64,000 bases of DNA from Thiobacillus sp. 65-29 (GCA_001899775.1 MKWN01000026.1:1-64000); one strand, 5' to 3'. Counted from the stretch's first letter, positions 47,256 through 56,877 are shown. A program made the numbers and translations. The notes: generated from the sequence alone by a model not told the origin.

Positions 47256-48542
47256 TCAGCCCGCGGGGGGCGCGGCCATGTGCACCACCCGCTGCGGGAA
47301 GGGAATGTCGATGCCGGCAGCCTTGAAACGGCGCCAGATCGCCCAGTTGATATCGGAACGCAGGCTGCCCTGGCCCGCGCCGGGGTCGCGTATCCACACC
47401 CCCAGTTCGAGCACGATGCCGTTGTCGGCGAAATCCTTGAGGTACACGCGCGGCAGACGATCCGGCTCGTCGACAATGACGCGCGCCTGGCTGCGGGCGG
47501 CTTCGAGCATCAACGCCTCGGCGCGTTCGAGGTCGGTATCGTAGGCCACCTGCACCGCCATCGCGATGCGCACGTGCGGCTGGGTGAGCGAATGGTTGAT
47601 CACCGCCTGCGCGATCAGCATCTCGTTCGGTATGATGCTCTCGGTGCCGTCGGGCGAGCGCAGGAGGGTATAGCGCGTATTGATCTGGCTCACCTCGCCG
47701 TACTTGTTGTCGATGGTGACGAGGTCACCGATGCGCACCGAGCGGTCGAGCAGGATGATGAAACCGGAAATGTAGTTGCTCGCCACCTTCTGCAGGCCGA
47801 AGCCGATGCCCACGCCGAGCGCGCCGCCGAACACCGACAGCACGGTGAGATCGATGCCGACGGCCGGCAAGGCCACCAGCACCGCAACGATGAGCAGCAC
47901 CGTGCGCACCGCCTTGGACAGCGCCATGCGCAGCGAGAGGTTCATCTGCGTGACGCCCATCAGCCGGCGTTCGACCAGGCGCGCGAGAATCAGCGCGGCG
48001 ATCACCGCCGTCACGATCACCGCGGCCGCCTGGAACAGCAGCCACAGCGAGAAGCGATGACTGCCCGACTGGAACGACAACGCCTCCATCGCCGCCTGGA
48101 TGCGCGGCAGCAGCGCGGTGACGTGCAATGCGAACGCGCCCCAGATCAGCCACGCCGCGCTGCGTTCCCAGGCCCTGAGCGAGGCGTGCGGCTCGAACAC
48201 GTAGCGCAGCGCGTACACCACCAGCCGCACCCCGGCAAGCGAGAGCAGCAGCGGCACGGCAAGATTGAGCAAATGGGTGTTGACGAGCCAGTTCTCGACA
48301 ATCGCCCGCCCGATCAGCACGCCCAGCAGCATGACGAGCGGGAAGCCGACGCGGCGGATCCCGGCGCGCCCGGCCGACCACAGGGGATCCGGGCGTTCGA
48401 GATACGGCGTGATGAAGCGCATCGCCCCCCACGCGGCGAGCGCCGCCATAAGCAGCACGCCCGTCTGCCACATCAGGACGACGTCCTGGCTGTCGGCGAC
48501 GAGACGCGTCAGGAGGTTGTCGAAGGGAACGGGGTTCGCCAA
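47256..48542 (-). CDS. MscS-family mechanosensitive channel
   Basis: The 428-residue inner-membrane protein has five or six N-terminal helices and then the pore helix and beta domain typical of MscS: GIDLTVLSVFGGALGVGIGFGLQKVASNYISGF is present in pieces, with the YGEVSQINTRYTLLRSPDG strand region after it. The C-terminal alpha/beta domain is intact to IPFPQRVVHM. It is longer than E. coli MscS (286) because of the extra N-terminal helices. The start is 2 bp after the fadL stop, so it is likely in the same transcript; its function there is unclear. Confidence 0.92.
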   Translation of the reverse strand: MANPVPFDNLLTRLVADSQDVVLMWQTGVLLMAALAAWGAMRFITPYLERPDPLWSAGRAGIRRVGFPLVMLLGVLIGRAIVENWLVNTHLLNLAVPLLLSLAGVRLVVYALRYVFEPHASLRAWERSAAWLIWGAFALHVTALLPRIQAAMEALSFQSGSHRFSLWLLFQAAAVIVTAVIAALILARLVERRLMGVTQMNLSLRMALSKAVRTVLLIVAVLVALPAVGIDLTVLSVFGGALGVGIGFGLQKVASNYISGFIILLDRSVRIGDLVTIDNKYGEVSQINTRYTLLRSPDGTESIIPNEMLIAQAVINHSLTQPHVRIAMAVQVAYDTDLERAEALMLEAARSQARVIVDEPDRLPRVYLKDFADNGIVLELGVWIRDPGAGQGSLRSDINWAIWRRFKAAGIDIPFPQRVVHMAAPPAG

Positions 48543-48544
48543 GT

Positions 48545-49747
48545 TCAGAAGTTCAGCGTGAGTTGCGCGGAAAGAATGTCGACCGACGCGTCGTAACGAC
48601 CCGCAAGGAGGACACCACTTTCGGTTTTGTTGATGCGTGCATCCTTGACGAAGAGGTGCGCATAGCCGACGTCAAGCAGGGCCTTCGGCGACACCCGGTA
48701 TTGCACACCGAGAGACAGCCAGGTGCGGTCCTCGTCGGGAATGCGCGCGGTGCGGTAGGCATCCGGCACCGGGGTTTCGTCGAATGCGATGCCGCCACGC
48801 AAGGTCAGCGTATCGTTCCAGCGGTAATTGGCACCCAGGGAGAAGCGCCAGGTATCCTTCCAGCGCTCCTCGGTAAGCGATGCGAGGACACCGTTGGTCC
48901 GTACGATGCGCAGTTCGTCGAAATCGCTCCAGCCGGTCCAGGTGAGGTCCGCCAGCAGATCCCAGCGGTCGTTCAACGTGTGAAACAGTGACAGCGACGC
49001 CGAATCCGGCAGTGTGGTATCCGCCGTTACGGGTCCGTTGCCGGCGGGAAATGCCGACAGGGTGAGGGTGCCTTCCAGGGTGTAGTCCACCTCGGATCGG
49101 TAGGCAAGGCCGATGCGGGTCGCCGCGTCCACCTGCCACAAGGCGCCCAGATTGAAGCCCCAGCCGTAGTCGTCGCCTTTCACCGTGGCGAGCCCCGGCG
49201 CACCGGCCAGGTTGGTCAGCGTCGCCTCGGCATACTGGATGCTCACGCCGGCGCCCAGCGAGACCGCGTCGCTTGCCTTCCAGGCAATCGACGGGTTGAT
49301 GTTGACAGTCTTCAGTTCCGACTTGATCGCCTGTGTGCGGCCCGCCCAGGTCTTGTCATACTCGGTGGCAAGACCGAACGGCGCGTTCACGCCGACGCCC
49401 AGATGCACGTCGGGCGTCAGGCGGAAGGCATAGTAAGCGTTCGGCACCGCAGCAAGGCCGCCCGCATCGCCGCCATTGCCGCCGCCAATATTCGAACTTC
49501 CGGAAAACTCTGCCTTCGGCTTGATCAGATGACCCGCCACCACCACCTGTCGGTCCGGCAAGCGCGTCATACCGGCCGGGTTGAAGAAGAGGGTACTCGC
49601 ATCCTGTGCCACGGCCGCGGCGCCCGCATAGGCGTTGCCCAGGCCGCTGGCGTTCTGTTCGATGAGTGCAAACCCCGCCGCATGGGTGAGCGAAGCCGTA
49701 CCCGCCAGCACGAGGCCGGCGGCGAGGCGAGTGAGGCGAAAATGCAT
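48545..49747 (-). CDS. FadL-family outer-membrane transport protein
   Basis: This is a 400-residue beta-barrel with a signal peptide (RLAAGLVLAGTASLTHA). The FadL/TodX N-terminal hatch signature is GFALIEQNASGLGNAYAGAAA...LFFNPAGMTRL. The C terminus is a barrel-closing strand SAQLTLNF ending in phenylalanine, as expected for BAM recognition. Such proteins import long-chain fatty acids or hydrophobic compounds. The ATG at 49747 is preceded by a GGGAGAAC site. It lies 29 bp downstream of an acyl-CoA synthetase gene, which suggests uptake coupled to CoA activation. Confidence 0.93.
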   Translation of the reverse strand: MHFRLTRLAAGLVLAGTASLTHAAGFALIEQNASGLGNAYAGAAAVAQDASTLFFNPAGMTRLPDRQVVVAGHLIKPKAEFSGSSNIGGGNGGDAGGLAAVPNAYYAFRLTPDVHLGVGVNAPFGLATEYDKTWAGRTQAIKSELKTVNINPSIAWKASDAVSLGAGVSIQYAEATLTNLAGAPGLATVKGDDYGWGFNLGALWQVDAATRIGLAYRSEVDYTLEGTLTLSAFPAGNGPVTADTTLPDSASLSLFHTLNDRWDLLADLTWTGWSDFDELRIVRTNGVLASLTEERWKDTWRFSLGANYRWNDTLTLRGGIAFDETPVPDAYRTARIPDEDRTWLSLGVQYRVSPKALLDVGYAHLFVKDARINKTESGVLLAGRYDASVDILSAQLTLNF

Positions 49748-49776
49748 GGATTGTTCTCCCTGAATGGTGATTGAAA

Positions 49777-51594
49777 TCATGAGCGCGCGAAGTCGGCGTA
49801 CATCGCCTCGATCGCGCCGCGGTAGCGGTCCTGCACCTGGTTGCGCCTGACCTTGAGGGTGGGGGTGAGCAGGCCGTCGTCGACGGTCCACGGCGTGAGT
49901 TCGGGATGCAGGCGGCGCACCTGGGCGTAGCCGGGAAAGTGTTTCAGGTGGTGGGCGATGCGGTGCATCAGCGCCTTCGTCACCCTGGGATCCTTCAGCG
50001 AAGCGGGCTGCGTCGGGTCGACGTGGTGACTGGCGGCGAAGGTTTCCCAGTGCTCCGCGTTCAGCACGGTGACTGCGGCGAGATAGGGCTTGCCCTCGCC
50101 GACCACCATCACCTGCTCGAACAGCGGGTCGAGGAGGATGGCGGATTCCATGTCGATGGGCGGCACCTTCTCGCCGTTGTTGAGCACGATGATGTCCTTG
50201 ATGCGGCCGATGATGGTGTAGTGGCCCTCGGCGTCGACGCGCGCCTGGTCGCCGGTGTGCAGCCAGCCTTCGGCATCGATCACGGCACGGGTGGCTTCCT
50301 CGTTCTTCCAGTAGCCGCGCATGAGGCAACGGCTGCGGGTAAGCAGCTCGTCGTTATCGCCGATCTTCACCTCGATGCCGGGCAGGGCCTGGCCGATGCT
50401 CGACGGCACGTTGGAATCGGGGCGGTTCACCGTCACCACGGGGCTTGATTCGGTGAGGCCGTAGCCCTGGAAAATCGGCACGCCCAGGCCGATGAACACG
50501 CGGGCGATCTCGGGACACAGCGCAGCACCGCCGGAGATGGCGAGCTTCAGGCGCCCGCCGAGCTTTTCGGTGACGTTGCCCGCGACCAGCTTGTCGAGTA
50601 GCGGCCACAGCAACTGCTCCGGCGTCCACCCCGCGCGCCCCTGGCCGTGCTGGAAGCGGCGCCAGCCGACCCACACGGCGAGACGGAACAAGGCGCGCGC
50701 CACTGCGCCCTTCTTTGCCAGACTGTCCTGGATGCGCGCATACACGCGCTCGTAGATACGCGGCACCGACACCAGCACGGTCGGGCGGATGTCCTGCAAG
50801 TCCTGGGCGAGCTGGGCGATCGAGCGCGCATAGGCGACTTCGGCACCGATCAGCATCGGCAGATAGTAGCCTGCGGTGCGCTCCAGCGTGTGCGACAGCG
50901 GCAGGAAGGAAAGAAAGCGCTCGTGCGCGCCGAAGTCGGCGCATTGCGAGGCGTAGAAAGCATTCCACAACATGTTGTCGTGCGTCAGCATCACGCCCTT
51001 GGGACGCCCGGTGGTGCCGGAGGTGTAGACCAGGCTGACCAGCAGGTCGGCGCTCAGGTGACGTTGCGGCAGCGGGGTGCCGGCGGCGGCATCGAGCCAG
51101 TCGGCGGCGACGACGAAGCGCGAGCTCCAGTCGGCCAGACCGCTTTCCGGCGCCACCAGGCTGACGATGCGGCGCAGCGCTTTCACCGAGCCGGCGATTT
51201 CCGCGAGTTTCTTCAACTGGAAGCGGCCTTCGACCAGCAGCAGTTGCGCGTCGGAATGGTCGAGCACGTAGGCGGCGTTCTCCGGACGGTCGTCCAGGTA
51301 CAGCGGCACGGTGACGAGCCCCAGGCCGAGTGCGGCCTGGTCGAAGATCACCCATTCGACGCAGTTTCTCAGCATCACCGCGACGCGGTCGCCGGGCGCC
51401 AGGCCTTCCTTCACCAGCGCCGCCTGCCAGCGCGCCACCTGCGCGGCGACCTCGGCCCAGGTGAAAGTCACCCACGCACCCGCTGCCTCGTCGAACTGCC
51501 GGTAGGCGACCTGCTCGGGCGTCGCGGCCACGCGGGCCTCGAACAGGCCGGTCAGCGTGACGAGTCGGTCGGGATGGAGCGGTTGGGCGGTCAT
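49777..51594 (-). CDS. long-chain acyl-CoA synthetase (AMP-forming)
   Basis: The 605-residue adenylating enzyme has the P-loop-like motif YTSGTTGRPKGVMLTH, FLPLSHTLERTAGYY, ISGGAALCPEIARVF, FQGYGLTESSPVVTVN, and the adenylate-binding WLHTGDQARVDAEGHYTIIGR plus the GEKVPPIDME hinge. The size and the LERTAGYY region match long-chain fatty-acid ligases (FadD15/FAA type). The start is the ATG at 51594 (MTAQPLHPDRL); the longer in-phase frame upstream is within the methyltransferase gene. It pairs with FadL downstream. Confidence 0.94.
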   Translation of the reverse strand: MTAQPLHPDRLVTLTGLFEARVAATPEQVAYRQFDEAAGAWVTFTWAEVAAQVARWQAALVKEGLAPGDRVAVMLRNCVEWVIFDQAALGLGLVTVPLYLDDRPENAAYVLDHSDAQLLLVEGRFQLKKLAEIAGSVKALRRIVSLVAPESGLADWSSRFVVAADWLDAAAGTPLPQRHLSADLLVSLVYTSGTTGRPKGVMLTHDNMLWNAFYASQCADFGAHERFLSFLPLSHTLERTAGYYLPMLIGAEVAYARSIAQLAQDLQDIRPTVLVSVPRIYERVYARIQDSLAKKGAVARALFRLAVWVGWRRFQHGQGRAGWTPEQLLWPLLDKLVAGNVTEKLGGRLKLAISGGAALCPEIARVFIGLGVPIFQGYGLTESSPVVTVNRPDSNVPSSIGQALPGIEVKIGDNDELLTRSRCLMRGYWKNEEATRAVIDAEGWLHTGDQARVDAEGHYTIIGRIKDIIVLNNGEKVPPIDMESAILLDPLFEQVMVVGEGKPYLAAVTVLNAEHWETFAASHHVDPTQPASLKDPRVTKALMHRIAHHLKHFPGYAQVRRLHPELTPWTVDDGLLTPTLKVRRNQVQDRYRGAIEAMYADFARS

Positions 51595-51647
51595 CGCGGG
51601 CGGGGTGTGGGCAAACGTCGCATTGATAACTGCAACGCCCGCATGGG

Positions 51648-52895
51648 TCAAGCGTCGCGACGTACCAGCACGGCGGCGAAGAAACCGTCGGTGCCGTGCG
51701 CGACCGGCGACAGGCGCAGGAATTCGCCGGTGTCGAGGGCAATGCCCTGTTGCGCGAGCAGGGCATTCGCAGGCGACAGATCGAAGCCGCCTGCGGCGAG
51801 GAAACCTTCGACGATGGCCTCGTTTTCCTCGGTCAGCAGGCTGCACGTGGCGTACACCAGCCGCCCGCCCGGTTTCACGAGTTTCGCCGCGGCGCGCAGG
51901 ATGGCCGCCTGCTTGCGGCTCAGCTCGGCCACGCCCTCCGGGGTCTGGCGGAATTTCAGGTCCGGGTTGCGGCGCAGCGTGCCCAGCCCCGAGCACGGCG
52001 CGTCGACCAGCACGCGGTCGAGCTTGCCGGCGAGGCGTTTCACCCGTGTGTCGGTTTCCGCGGCGATGCGCTGCGGCATCACGTTCGACAACCCGGAACG
52101 TGCGAGCCGCGGCTTCAGGTTCGCCAGCCGCTTCTCGGCCACATCGAAAGCATACAGACGCCCGGTCGAAGCCATCGTCGCGCCGAGGGCAAGCGTCTTC
52201 CCGCCCGCGCCGGCGCAGAAGTCGCACACCATTTCACCACGCCGTGCGCCGACGAGCAGCGCGAGCAGCTGGCTGCCCTCGTCCTGCACCTCGATGCTGC
52301 CGTCGAGAAACAGCGGGTGGCGGTTGATCGCCGGATGGCCCGTGAGGCGGATACCCCATGGCGACCAGGGCGTCGCTTCCCCCGCGATGCCATCGGCCGC
52401 CAGGTGTGTCAAAACGCGCTCGCGGTCCGTCCTGAAGACGTTCACCCTGAGGTCGAGCGGCGCCGGCTGCTGCAGCGCGCGCCCGAGCGCGAGGATGTCG
52501 GCATCGCTCATCGTCGCCTGGAGTTTTTCCACCACCCAGTCGGGCAGCTCGGCCGCCACGCCGAGCGGCAGGTTGTCGGTCGCGGCTTCGCGAATATGCT
52601 GGATCAGCTCGGGGCGGGCGAATTTTTCCAGCGCCGCGCCGCTCATGCCGCGCACCTTGATCAGCCAGGCGACGACGAGCGTGCGCGCATTGGCCGCCGG
52701 CACCAGCGCCGACAGATAACGGTAGCGTCGCAGCACGCCGAACACCGCCTCGGCGATGAAACTGCGATCACGCGCGCCGAGTTTGCCGTGCTCGCGGAAA
52801 AAAGCCGACAGCACCGCGTCGGCCGGACGCTCGAAGTCCAGCACGCGATCGAGCGCCTGAATGGCCGATTGCAGGAGGGCGGGGGTCAGATCCAT
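51648..52895 (-). CDS. RsmB/NOP-family RNA (cytosine-5) methyltransferase
   Basis: The 415-residue protein has an N-terminal helical RNA-binding region (residues 1-140) and a SAM-dependent methyltransferase domain. Motif I is VCDFCAGAGGKTLALG, motif IV VDAPCSGLGTLRRNPD (catalytic-cycle cysteine) and motif VI YATCSLLTEENEAIV (nucleophilic cysteine). The two-cysteine arrangement identifies m5C RNA methyltransferases. It lacks a clear NusB-type N-terminal domain, so it may not be RsmB itself. It heads the minus-strand row with the acyl-CoA synthetase 53 bp downstream. Confidence 0.93.
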   Translation of the reverse strand: MDLTPALLQSAIQALDRVLDFERPADAVLSAFFREHGKLGARDRSFIAEAVFGVLRRYRYLSALVPAANARTLVVAWLIKVRGMSGAALEKFARPELIQHIREAATDNLPLGVAAELPDWVVEKLQATMSDADILALGRALQQPAPLDLRVNVFRTDRERVLTHLAADGIAGEATPWSPWGIRLTGHPAINRHPLFLDGSIEVQDEGSQLLALLVGARRGEMVCDFCAGAGGKTLALGATMASTGRLYAFDVAEKRLANLKPRLARSGLSNVMPQRIAAETDTRVKRLAGKLDRVLVDAPCSGLGTLRRNPDLKFRQTPEGVAELSRKQAAILRAAAKLVKPGGRLVYATCSLLTEENEAIVEGFLAAGGFDLSPANALLAQQGIALDTGEFLRLSPVAHGTDGFFAAVLVRRDA

Positions 52896-52952
52896 GACGG
52901 GCGGGTCGGCGACAAAGCGCCATTATCCCCCATGCGCGTAGCGGCGACGGGA

Positions 52953-53915
52953 TCACGCTCGCCGCGCGCGCGTCACCCACAGACTCGCGAACATGAAGCT
53001 GGCGATGATGAGGCCAACGATGCCGAGCGAAAGACCGATGGGTATCTTGTAGAAATCGACGATGAGCATCTTCACGCCGACGAACACCAGCACCATGGCC
53101 AGCCCGTATTTGAGCAGATGGAAACGGTCGGCCACGCCAGCGAGCAGGAAATACATCGCGCGCAGCCCGAGGATGGCGAAGATGTTCGAGGTGAACACGA
53201 TGAAGGGATCGGTGGTGATGGCGAAAATCGCCGGAATCGAGTCGACCGCGAAAATCAGGTCGGACAGCTCGATCATCACCAGCACCAGGAACAGTGGCGT
53301 GAACACGCGCACGCCGTTCTCGAGCACCCAGAATTTCTCGCCCCGGTAGTCCGGAGTGAGGCGCATGTGGCCCTTGATCCAGCCGAGCAGGCGGTTCTTG
53401 TTCAGGTCCGGCTCGACTTCGGCGAACATCAGCATCTTCACACCGGTGACGACGAGGAAGGCACCGAAGAGATAGAGCACCCAGTGGAATTCCCGCACCA
53501 GCCAGGCGCCGGCGAGGATCATGATCGCGCGCATGACGATCGCGCCGAGCACGCCGTAGATCAGCACGCGACGCTGATACTCCGCCGGCACGGCGAAAAA
53601 GCCGAAGATCATCAGGAAGACGAAGATGTTGTCGACCGCGAGCGACTTCTCGATGAGATAGCCGGTGAGGAACTCCATCGCCTTGTCGTCGGCGACCGCG
53701 CTGCCGTAATTCCCCTTCAGGTACCACCATAGCCCGAAGTTGAACAGCATGGCCAGCGTGAACCACACGGCGGACCACGCCGCCGCTTCCCGGAAACCGA
53801 CCTTGTGCGCCTTGTTGCCGCCGGCGAGGAACAGGTCGACGGCAAGCATTACCAGCACGAAGCCGGTGAACACCGCCCACATCCAGGGTTCGCCGACAGT
53901 GAGGGGCTCGTTCAT
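52953..53915 (-). CDS. TerC/Alx-family membrane protein
   Basis: This is a 320-residue protein with about nine hydrophobic helices. Family motifs are EKSLAVDNIFVFLMIFGFF near residue 90 and LSDLIFAVDSIPAIFAITTDPFIVFTSN in the second half, each containing the conserved acidic residues in a helix. TerC/Alx proteins export manganese or insert metals into secreted enzymes. A yybP-ykoY manganese riboswitch often precedes them, but only 44 bp separate this gene from yqhA and no such element fits. It is probably cotranscribed with yqhA. Confidence 0.92.
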   Translation of the reverse strand: MNEPLTVGEPWMWAVFTGFVLVMLAVDLFLAGGNKAHKVGFREAAAWSAVWFTLAMLFNFGLWWYLKGNYGSAVADDKAMEFLTGYLIEKSLAVDNIFVFLMIFGFFAVPAEYQRRVLIYGVLGAIVMRAIMILAGAWLVREFHWVLYLFGAFLVVTGVKMLMFAEVEPDLNKNRLLGWIKGHMRLTPDYRGEKFWVLENGVRVFTPLFLVLVMIELSDLIFAVDSIPAIFAITTDPFIVFTSNIFAILGLRAMYFLLAGVADRFHLLKYGLAMVLVFVGVKMLIVDFYKIPIGLSLGIVGLIIASFMFASLWVTRARRA

Positions 53916-53959
53916 TTTTGTTTTTCCGCGTCAGCGGTGGCTGGATAAAAACAGGCTCG

Positions 53960-54463
53960 TCAATGGTTCTTCGACGAGAGCCGGTCCATGACCGCGAACA
54001 ACACGCCCGAAACCACGAAGGTCAAATGCAGTCCGACCTTCCACGCAAGCTGTTCGTTGGTGTAGGCGTCGACATTGACGAAGGCTTTCAGCAGCTCGAT
54101 CCCCGAAATCGCGACGATGGAGCCGATGAGTTTGATCTTCAGATCCGAGAAACCGACGTGTCCCATCCACTCCGGCCGGTCCTCGCTGCCGCGCGTGTTG
54201 ATTTTCGAGACGAAGTTCTCGTAGCCGGCGAAGACGATGATGAGCAGGAGATTCGCCACCAGCACCACGTCCACCAGCGTGAGCACGCCCACCATCAGGT
54301 TGCCGCTGTCCCCGCTCGCCAGCACCTGGAAGAGCGCATAGAACTCTTTTGCGAACTTGACCAGAAGCAGGCCGATCGCCAGCACCAGCCCGACATAGAA
54401 CGGCGCCAGCAGCCAGCGGCTGGCGAACATGAAACGTTCGAGGATACGTTCCAGGTGTTGCAT
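53960..54463 (-). CDS. yqhA: YqhA-family membrane protein (UPF0114)
   Basis: The 167-residue inner-membrane protein has three or four helices (WLLAPFYVGLVLAIGLLLVKF, VVLVANLLLIIVFAGYENFVS, VGLHLTFVVSGVLFAVMDRL). The central GYENFVSKI and WMGHVGFSDLKIKLIGSIVAISGI blocks are the UPF0114/TIGR00645 signature. Function is unknown. It sits between htpX (46 bp upstream on the same strand) and the TerC gene, forming a membrane-protein row that may respond to envelope stress. Confidence 0.9.
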   Translation of the reverse strand: MQHLERILERFMFASRWLLAPFYVGLVLAIGLLLVKFAKEFYALFQVLASGDSGNLMVGVLTLVDVVLVANLLLIIVFAGYENFVSKINTRGSEDRPEWMGHVGFSDLKIKLIGSIVAISGIELLKAFVNVDAYTNEQLAWKVGLHLTFVVSGVLFAVMDRLSSKNH

Positions 54464-54509
54464 AGTGTCTCCGAATCGAAATGGGGGGCGTCCTGCGCCC
54501 CCCGTGTTT

Positions 54510-55388
54510 TCAGCCCTTGATCGCGCGCAGCGCGGCGATACGCTCGGCCAGCGGCGGGTGCGTCATGAACAGGCGCTTCCAGCCCTGCGGCGTGCCGCCA
54601 TTGATGCCGAAGGCCGCCATCTTGTCCGGCAGCGGCTGCCCGTGCACGCTCGCCAGGCGTTCCAGCGCGGCGATCATCGCGCCGCGGCCGGCAAGGCTTG
54701 CGCCGCCGCGATCGGCACGGAATTCACGCTGGCGCGAGAACCACATGACGATGATCGAGGCGAGGATGCCGAGCACCAGTTCGGCGACGATCATGGTGAC
54801 GAAAAAGGCGGGGCCCTGTCCCTCCTCGTTCTTGAACACCACACGGTCGACGGTGTGGCCGATGACGCGCGACAGGAACATGACGAAGGTGTTGACCACA
54901 CCCTGGATCAGCGCCAGGGTCACCATGTCGCCGTTGGCGACGTGGGCGATCTCGTGGCCGATCACCGCCTCCGCCTCCTCGCGCGTCATGCTGTGCAGCA
55001 GCCCCGCCGACACCGCGACGAGGGCGTTGTTGCGGTTCGCGCCGGTGGCAAAGGCGTTGACCTCGGGCGAGGGGAAGATGCCGACCTCGGGCATGCCGAT
55101 ACCGGCTTCCTTGGCGTATTTGCGCACGGTGTCGACCAGCCACACCTCGGTCGAACTCGACGGCGTTTCGATCACCTGCACGCCCATCGACTTCTTGGCC
55201 ATCCACTTCGAGATTGCCAGCGAGATGAGCGAGCCGCCGAAGCCCATCACCGCGGCGAAAACCAGCAGCGAGCCGAAATTGAGGCCGTTGGCGGTCAGGT
55301 AGGGCTCGACGCCGAGCAGGCGCATGGTGATCGAGAGCACCAGCACGATGGCCAGGTTGGTGGCGAGGAACAGAACGATACGTTTCAT
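54510..55388 (-). CDS. htpX: HtpX membrane metalloprotease
   Basis: The 292-residue protein has two N-terminal membrane helices ([41 protein letters not shown]) and the zinc motif [13 protein letters not shown] (HExxH near residue 140) with downstream glutamate in [13 protein letters not shown]. Two more helices follow the motif. HtpX degrades damaged membrane proteins together with FtsH. The divergent nhaR gene shares a 120-bp intergenic region with TTCGAA repeats, so both may be controlled from it. Confidence 0.96.
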   Translation of the reverse strand: MKRIVLFLATNLAIVLVLSITMRLLGVEPYLTANGLNFGSLLVFAAVMGFGGSLISLAISKWMAKKSMGVQVIETPSSSTEVWLVDTVRKYAKEAGIGMPEVGIFPSPEVNAFATGANRNNALVAVSAGLLHSMTREEAEAVIGHEIAHVANGDMVTLALIQGVVNTFVMFLSRVIGHTVDRVVFKNEEGQGPAFFVTMIVAELVLGILASIIVMWFSRQREFRADRGGASLAGRGAMIAALERLASVHGQPLPDKMAAFGINGGTPQGWKRLFMTHPPLAERIAALRAIKG

Positions 55389-55454
55389 GAGACAGGGACT
55401 CCTTGGACGAACGACGTCGCGATAGACACAGGATACGCCCGAATCTATCCCGAC

Positions 55455-55500
55455 AAAATTCGAATTTTATGCAAATATGATTCGAGTTTTTCGAATATTT
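55455..55500. promoter_or_regulatory. htpX-nhaR intergenic region with TTCGAA/TTCGAG repeats
   Basis: An AT-rich stretch carries three related words: TTCGAA at 55459, TTCGAG at 55481 and TTCGAA at 55490. The first and third are self-complementary. LysR regulators usually bind inverted repeats in their own divergent promoter region, so this is the likely NhaR operator. Exact promoters are not resolved. Confidence 0.45.
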
Positions 55501-55508
55501 ATGCCGCC

Positions 55509-56420
55509 ATGCTCAACTTCAAGCATCTGCTCTATTTCCGTACCGTCGCGAAAACCGGCGCCGTCAACCGCGCCGCGGAAAAGCTGCACTTGACGCCGCA
55601 GACACTGTCCGGGCAGATCGGCGCGCTCGAGGCGCGTCTGGGCACACCGCTGTTTCGCCGCAGCGGGCGGCGGCTGGAGCTGACCGACGCCGGGCGCATG
55701 GCGCTCGCCTACGCCGACGAGATATTCCAGGTCGGCGCCGAGCTCGAGGATGCGCTCGCCAACCGTGCCGGCACGCTGCGCGCACCGTTTCGCGTGGGCG
55801 TCGCCGACGCCGTGCCCAAGAGCATCGCCCATCAGTTGATCGCACCCGGGCTCACGCTCGACGAGCCGGTCCGCCTGGTGTGCCGGGAAAACCGCCTGGA
55901 GCGTCTGGTCGCCGATCTGGCGATCCACCGTCTCGACATGGTGCTGGCCGACCGCCCGCTGCCGCCCAACACGGACGTGCGCGGCTACAGCCACCTGCTC
56001 GGCGAGTGCGGAATCGGCTTTTTCGCCGTACCGACGCTTGCCGAGCAGTGGCCGGGGGGCTTTCCACGCTGCCTCGACGCGGCGCCGCTGTTGCTGCCGG
56101 GCGAGGAGAGCGCACTGCGCGCACCCTTGCTGCGCTGGCTGGAACGCCAGGGCGTGACGCCAACGGTGGTCGGCGAGTTCGACGACAGCGCCCTGATGCA
56201 TGCCTTTGGCGCCGCGGGCGCCGGGGTGTTCCCGGTGCCGATGACGCACGAGGTGGCGGCGGCCCTGCCGCCCGGTCTGGTGCTGTTGGGCGAGACGCAG
56301 GAGGTGCGCGAGCGCTTCTTCGCCATCTCGGTGGAGCGCCGTCTGCGCCACCCCGCCGTACGGGCGATCAGCGAAGCGGCGCGGCTGACGCTGTTCGGGC
56401 GTCCGCCCGCCAGAATCTGA
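55509..56420 (+). CDS. nhaR: NhaR-type LysR-family transcriptional regulator
   Basis: The 303-residue LysR protein starts MLNFKHLLYFRTVAKTGAVNRAAEKLHLTPQTLSGQI in pieces, with the helix-turn-helix at residues 18-37. The substrate-binding domain carries FRVGVADAVPKSIAHQLI and NRLERLVADLAIHRLDMVLADRPLPP, matching NhaR, the Na+-responsive activator of the NhaA antiporter and of osmotic genes. The family assignment is firm; the ligand is inferred. No nhaA gene is in the window. The ATG at 55509 has no clear Shine-Dalgarno. The gene converges on the PIN gene (13-bp gap). Confidence 0.88.
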   Translation: MLNFKHLLYFRTVAKTGAVNRAAEKLHLTPQTLSGQIGALEARLGTPLFRRSGRRLELTDAGRMALAYADEIFQVGAELEDALANRAGTLRAPFRVGVADAVPKSIAHQLIAPGLTLDEPVRLVCRENRLERLVADLAIHRLDMVLADRPLPPNTDVRGYSHLLGECGIGFFAVPTLAEQWPGGFPRCLDAAPLLLPGEESALRAPLLRWLERQGVTPTVVGEFDDSALMHAFGAAGAGVFPVPMTHEVAAALPPGLVLLGETQEVRERFFAISVERRLRHPAVRAISEAARLTLFGRPPARI

Positions 56421-56433
56421 GCGGATGCACCGG

Positions 56434-56877
56434 TCATGCGTCGGGACGTTGCGCGGCGCGGGCGCGTTCGGCCGCGTGTTGCGGGGACAGGATGCGAAAG
56501 GGCAGGCGGCCACGCCCCGCGAGTTTCAGCAGGGCGCGATCCTTGCTCACCAGCACGCGCGCACCCGCGTGGACCGCGAGGTCGAGGAATTTCTGGTCGT
56601 CGGCGTCGCGGCAGTGCGGCAGGTCCACGACCGGCGGCGCTTCGATACACGGCGCCAGCGCGCGGTAGCGCGCCAGCAGCGCCTGCTGCGACGGCAGCGT
56701 GAGGCCGAATTCCGGATAGCCGAGCACGCGCTGCAACTCCTCCAGCGTCGCCGCACTCGCGCGGCACTCGATGCGTCCCGTCTCCAGGGCGTGCCGGATC
56801 GGCAGTGCCCGCGGATCGGCAAAATGCAGCAGGTCGAGGACGACGTTGGTGTCGAGCACCCACACCGGTTTAGTCAA
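56434..56877 (-). CDS. PIN-domain protein (putative ribonuclease)
   Basis: The protein is up to 147 residues of PIN fold: VWVLDTNVVLDLLHF at the N terminus (first Asp), EELQRVLGYPEF, DADDQKFLDLAV (acidic site) and ARVLVSKDRALLKL (third acidic site). These are the metal-binding acidic residues of PIN nucleases, often annotated as putative toxins of the COG1569 type. No antitoxin gene is adjacent. The start is uncertain: TTG at 56877 lies inside the terminal inverted repeat of the MITE-like element, and GTG at 56865 lies just outside it. The element may have replaced the original start region. Confidence 0.8.
   Translation of the reverse strand: MTKPVWVLDTNVVLDLLHFADPRALPIRHALETGRIECRASAATLEELQRVLGYPEFGLTLPSQQALLARYRALAPCIEAPPVVDLPHCRDADDQKFLDLAVHAGARVLVSKDRALLKLAGRGRLPFRILSPQHAAERARAAQRPDA

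Noticed and set aside
53916-53959. yybP-ykoY manganese riboswitch before the TerC gene
   Set aside because: The gap to yqhA is only 44 bp, too short for the riboswitch.
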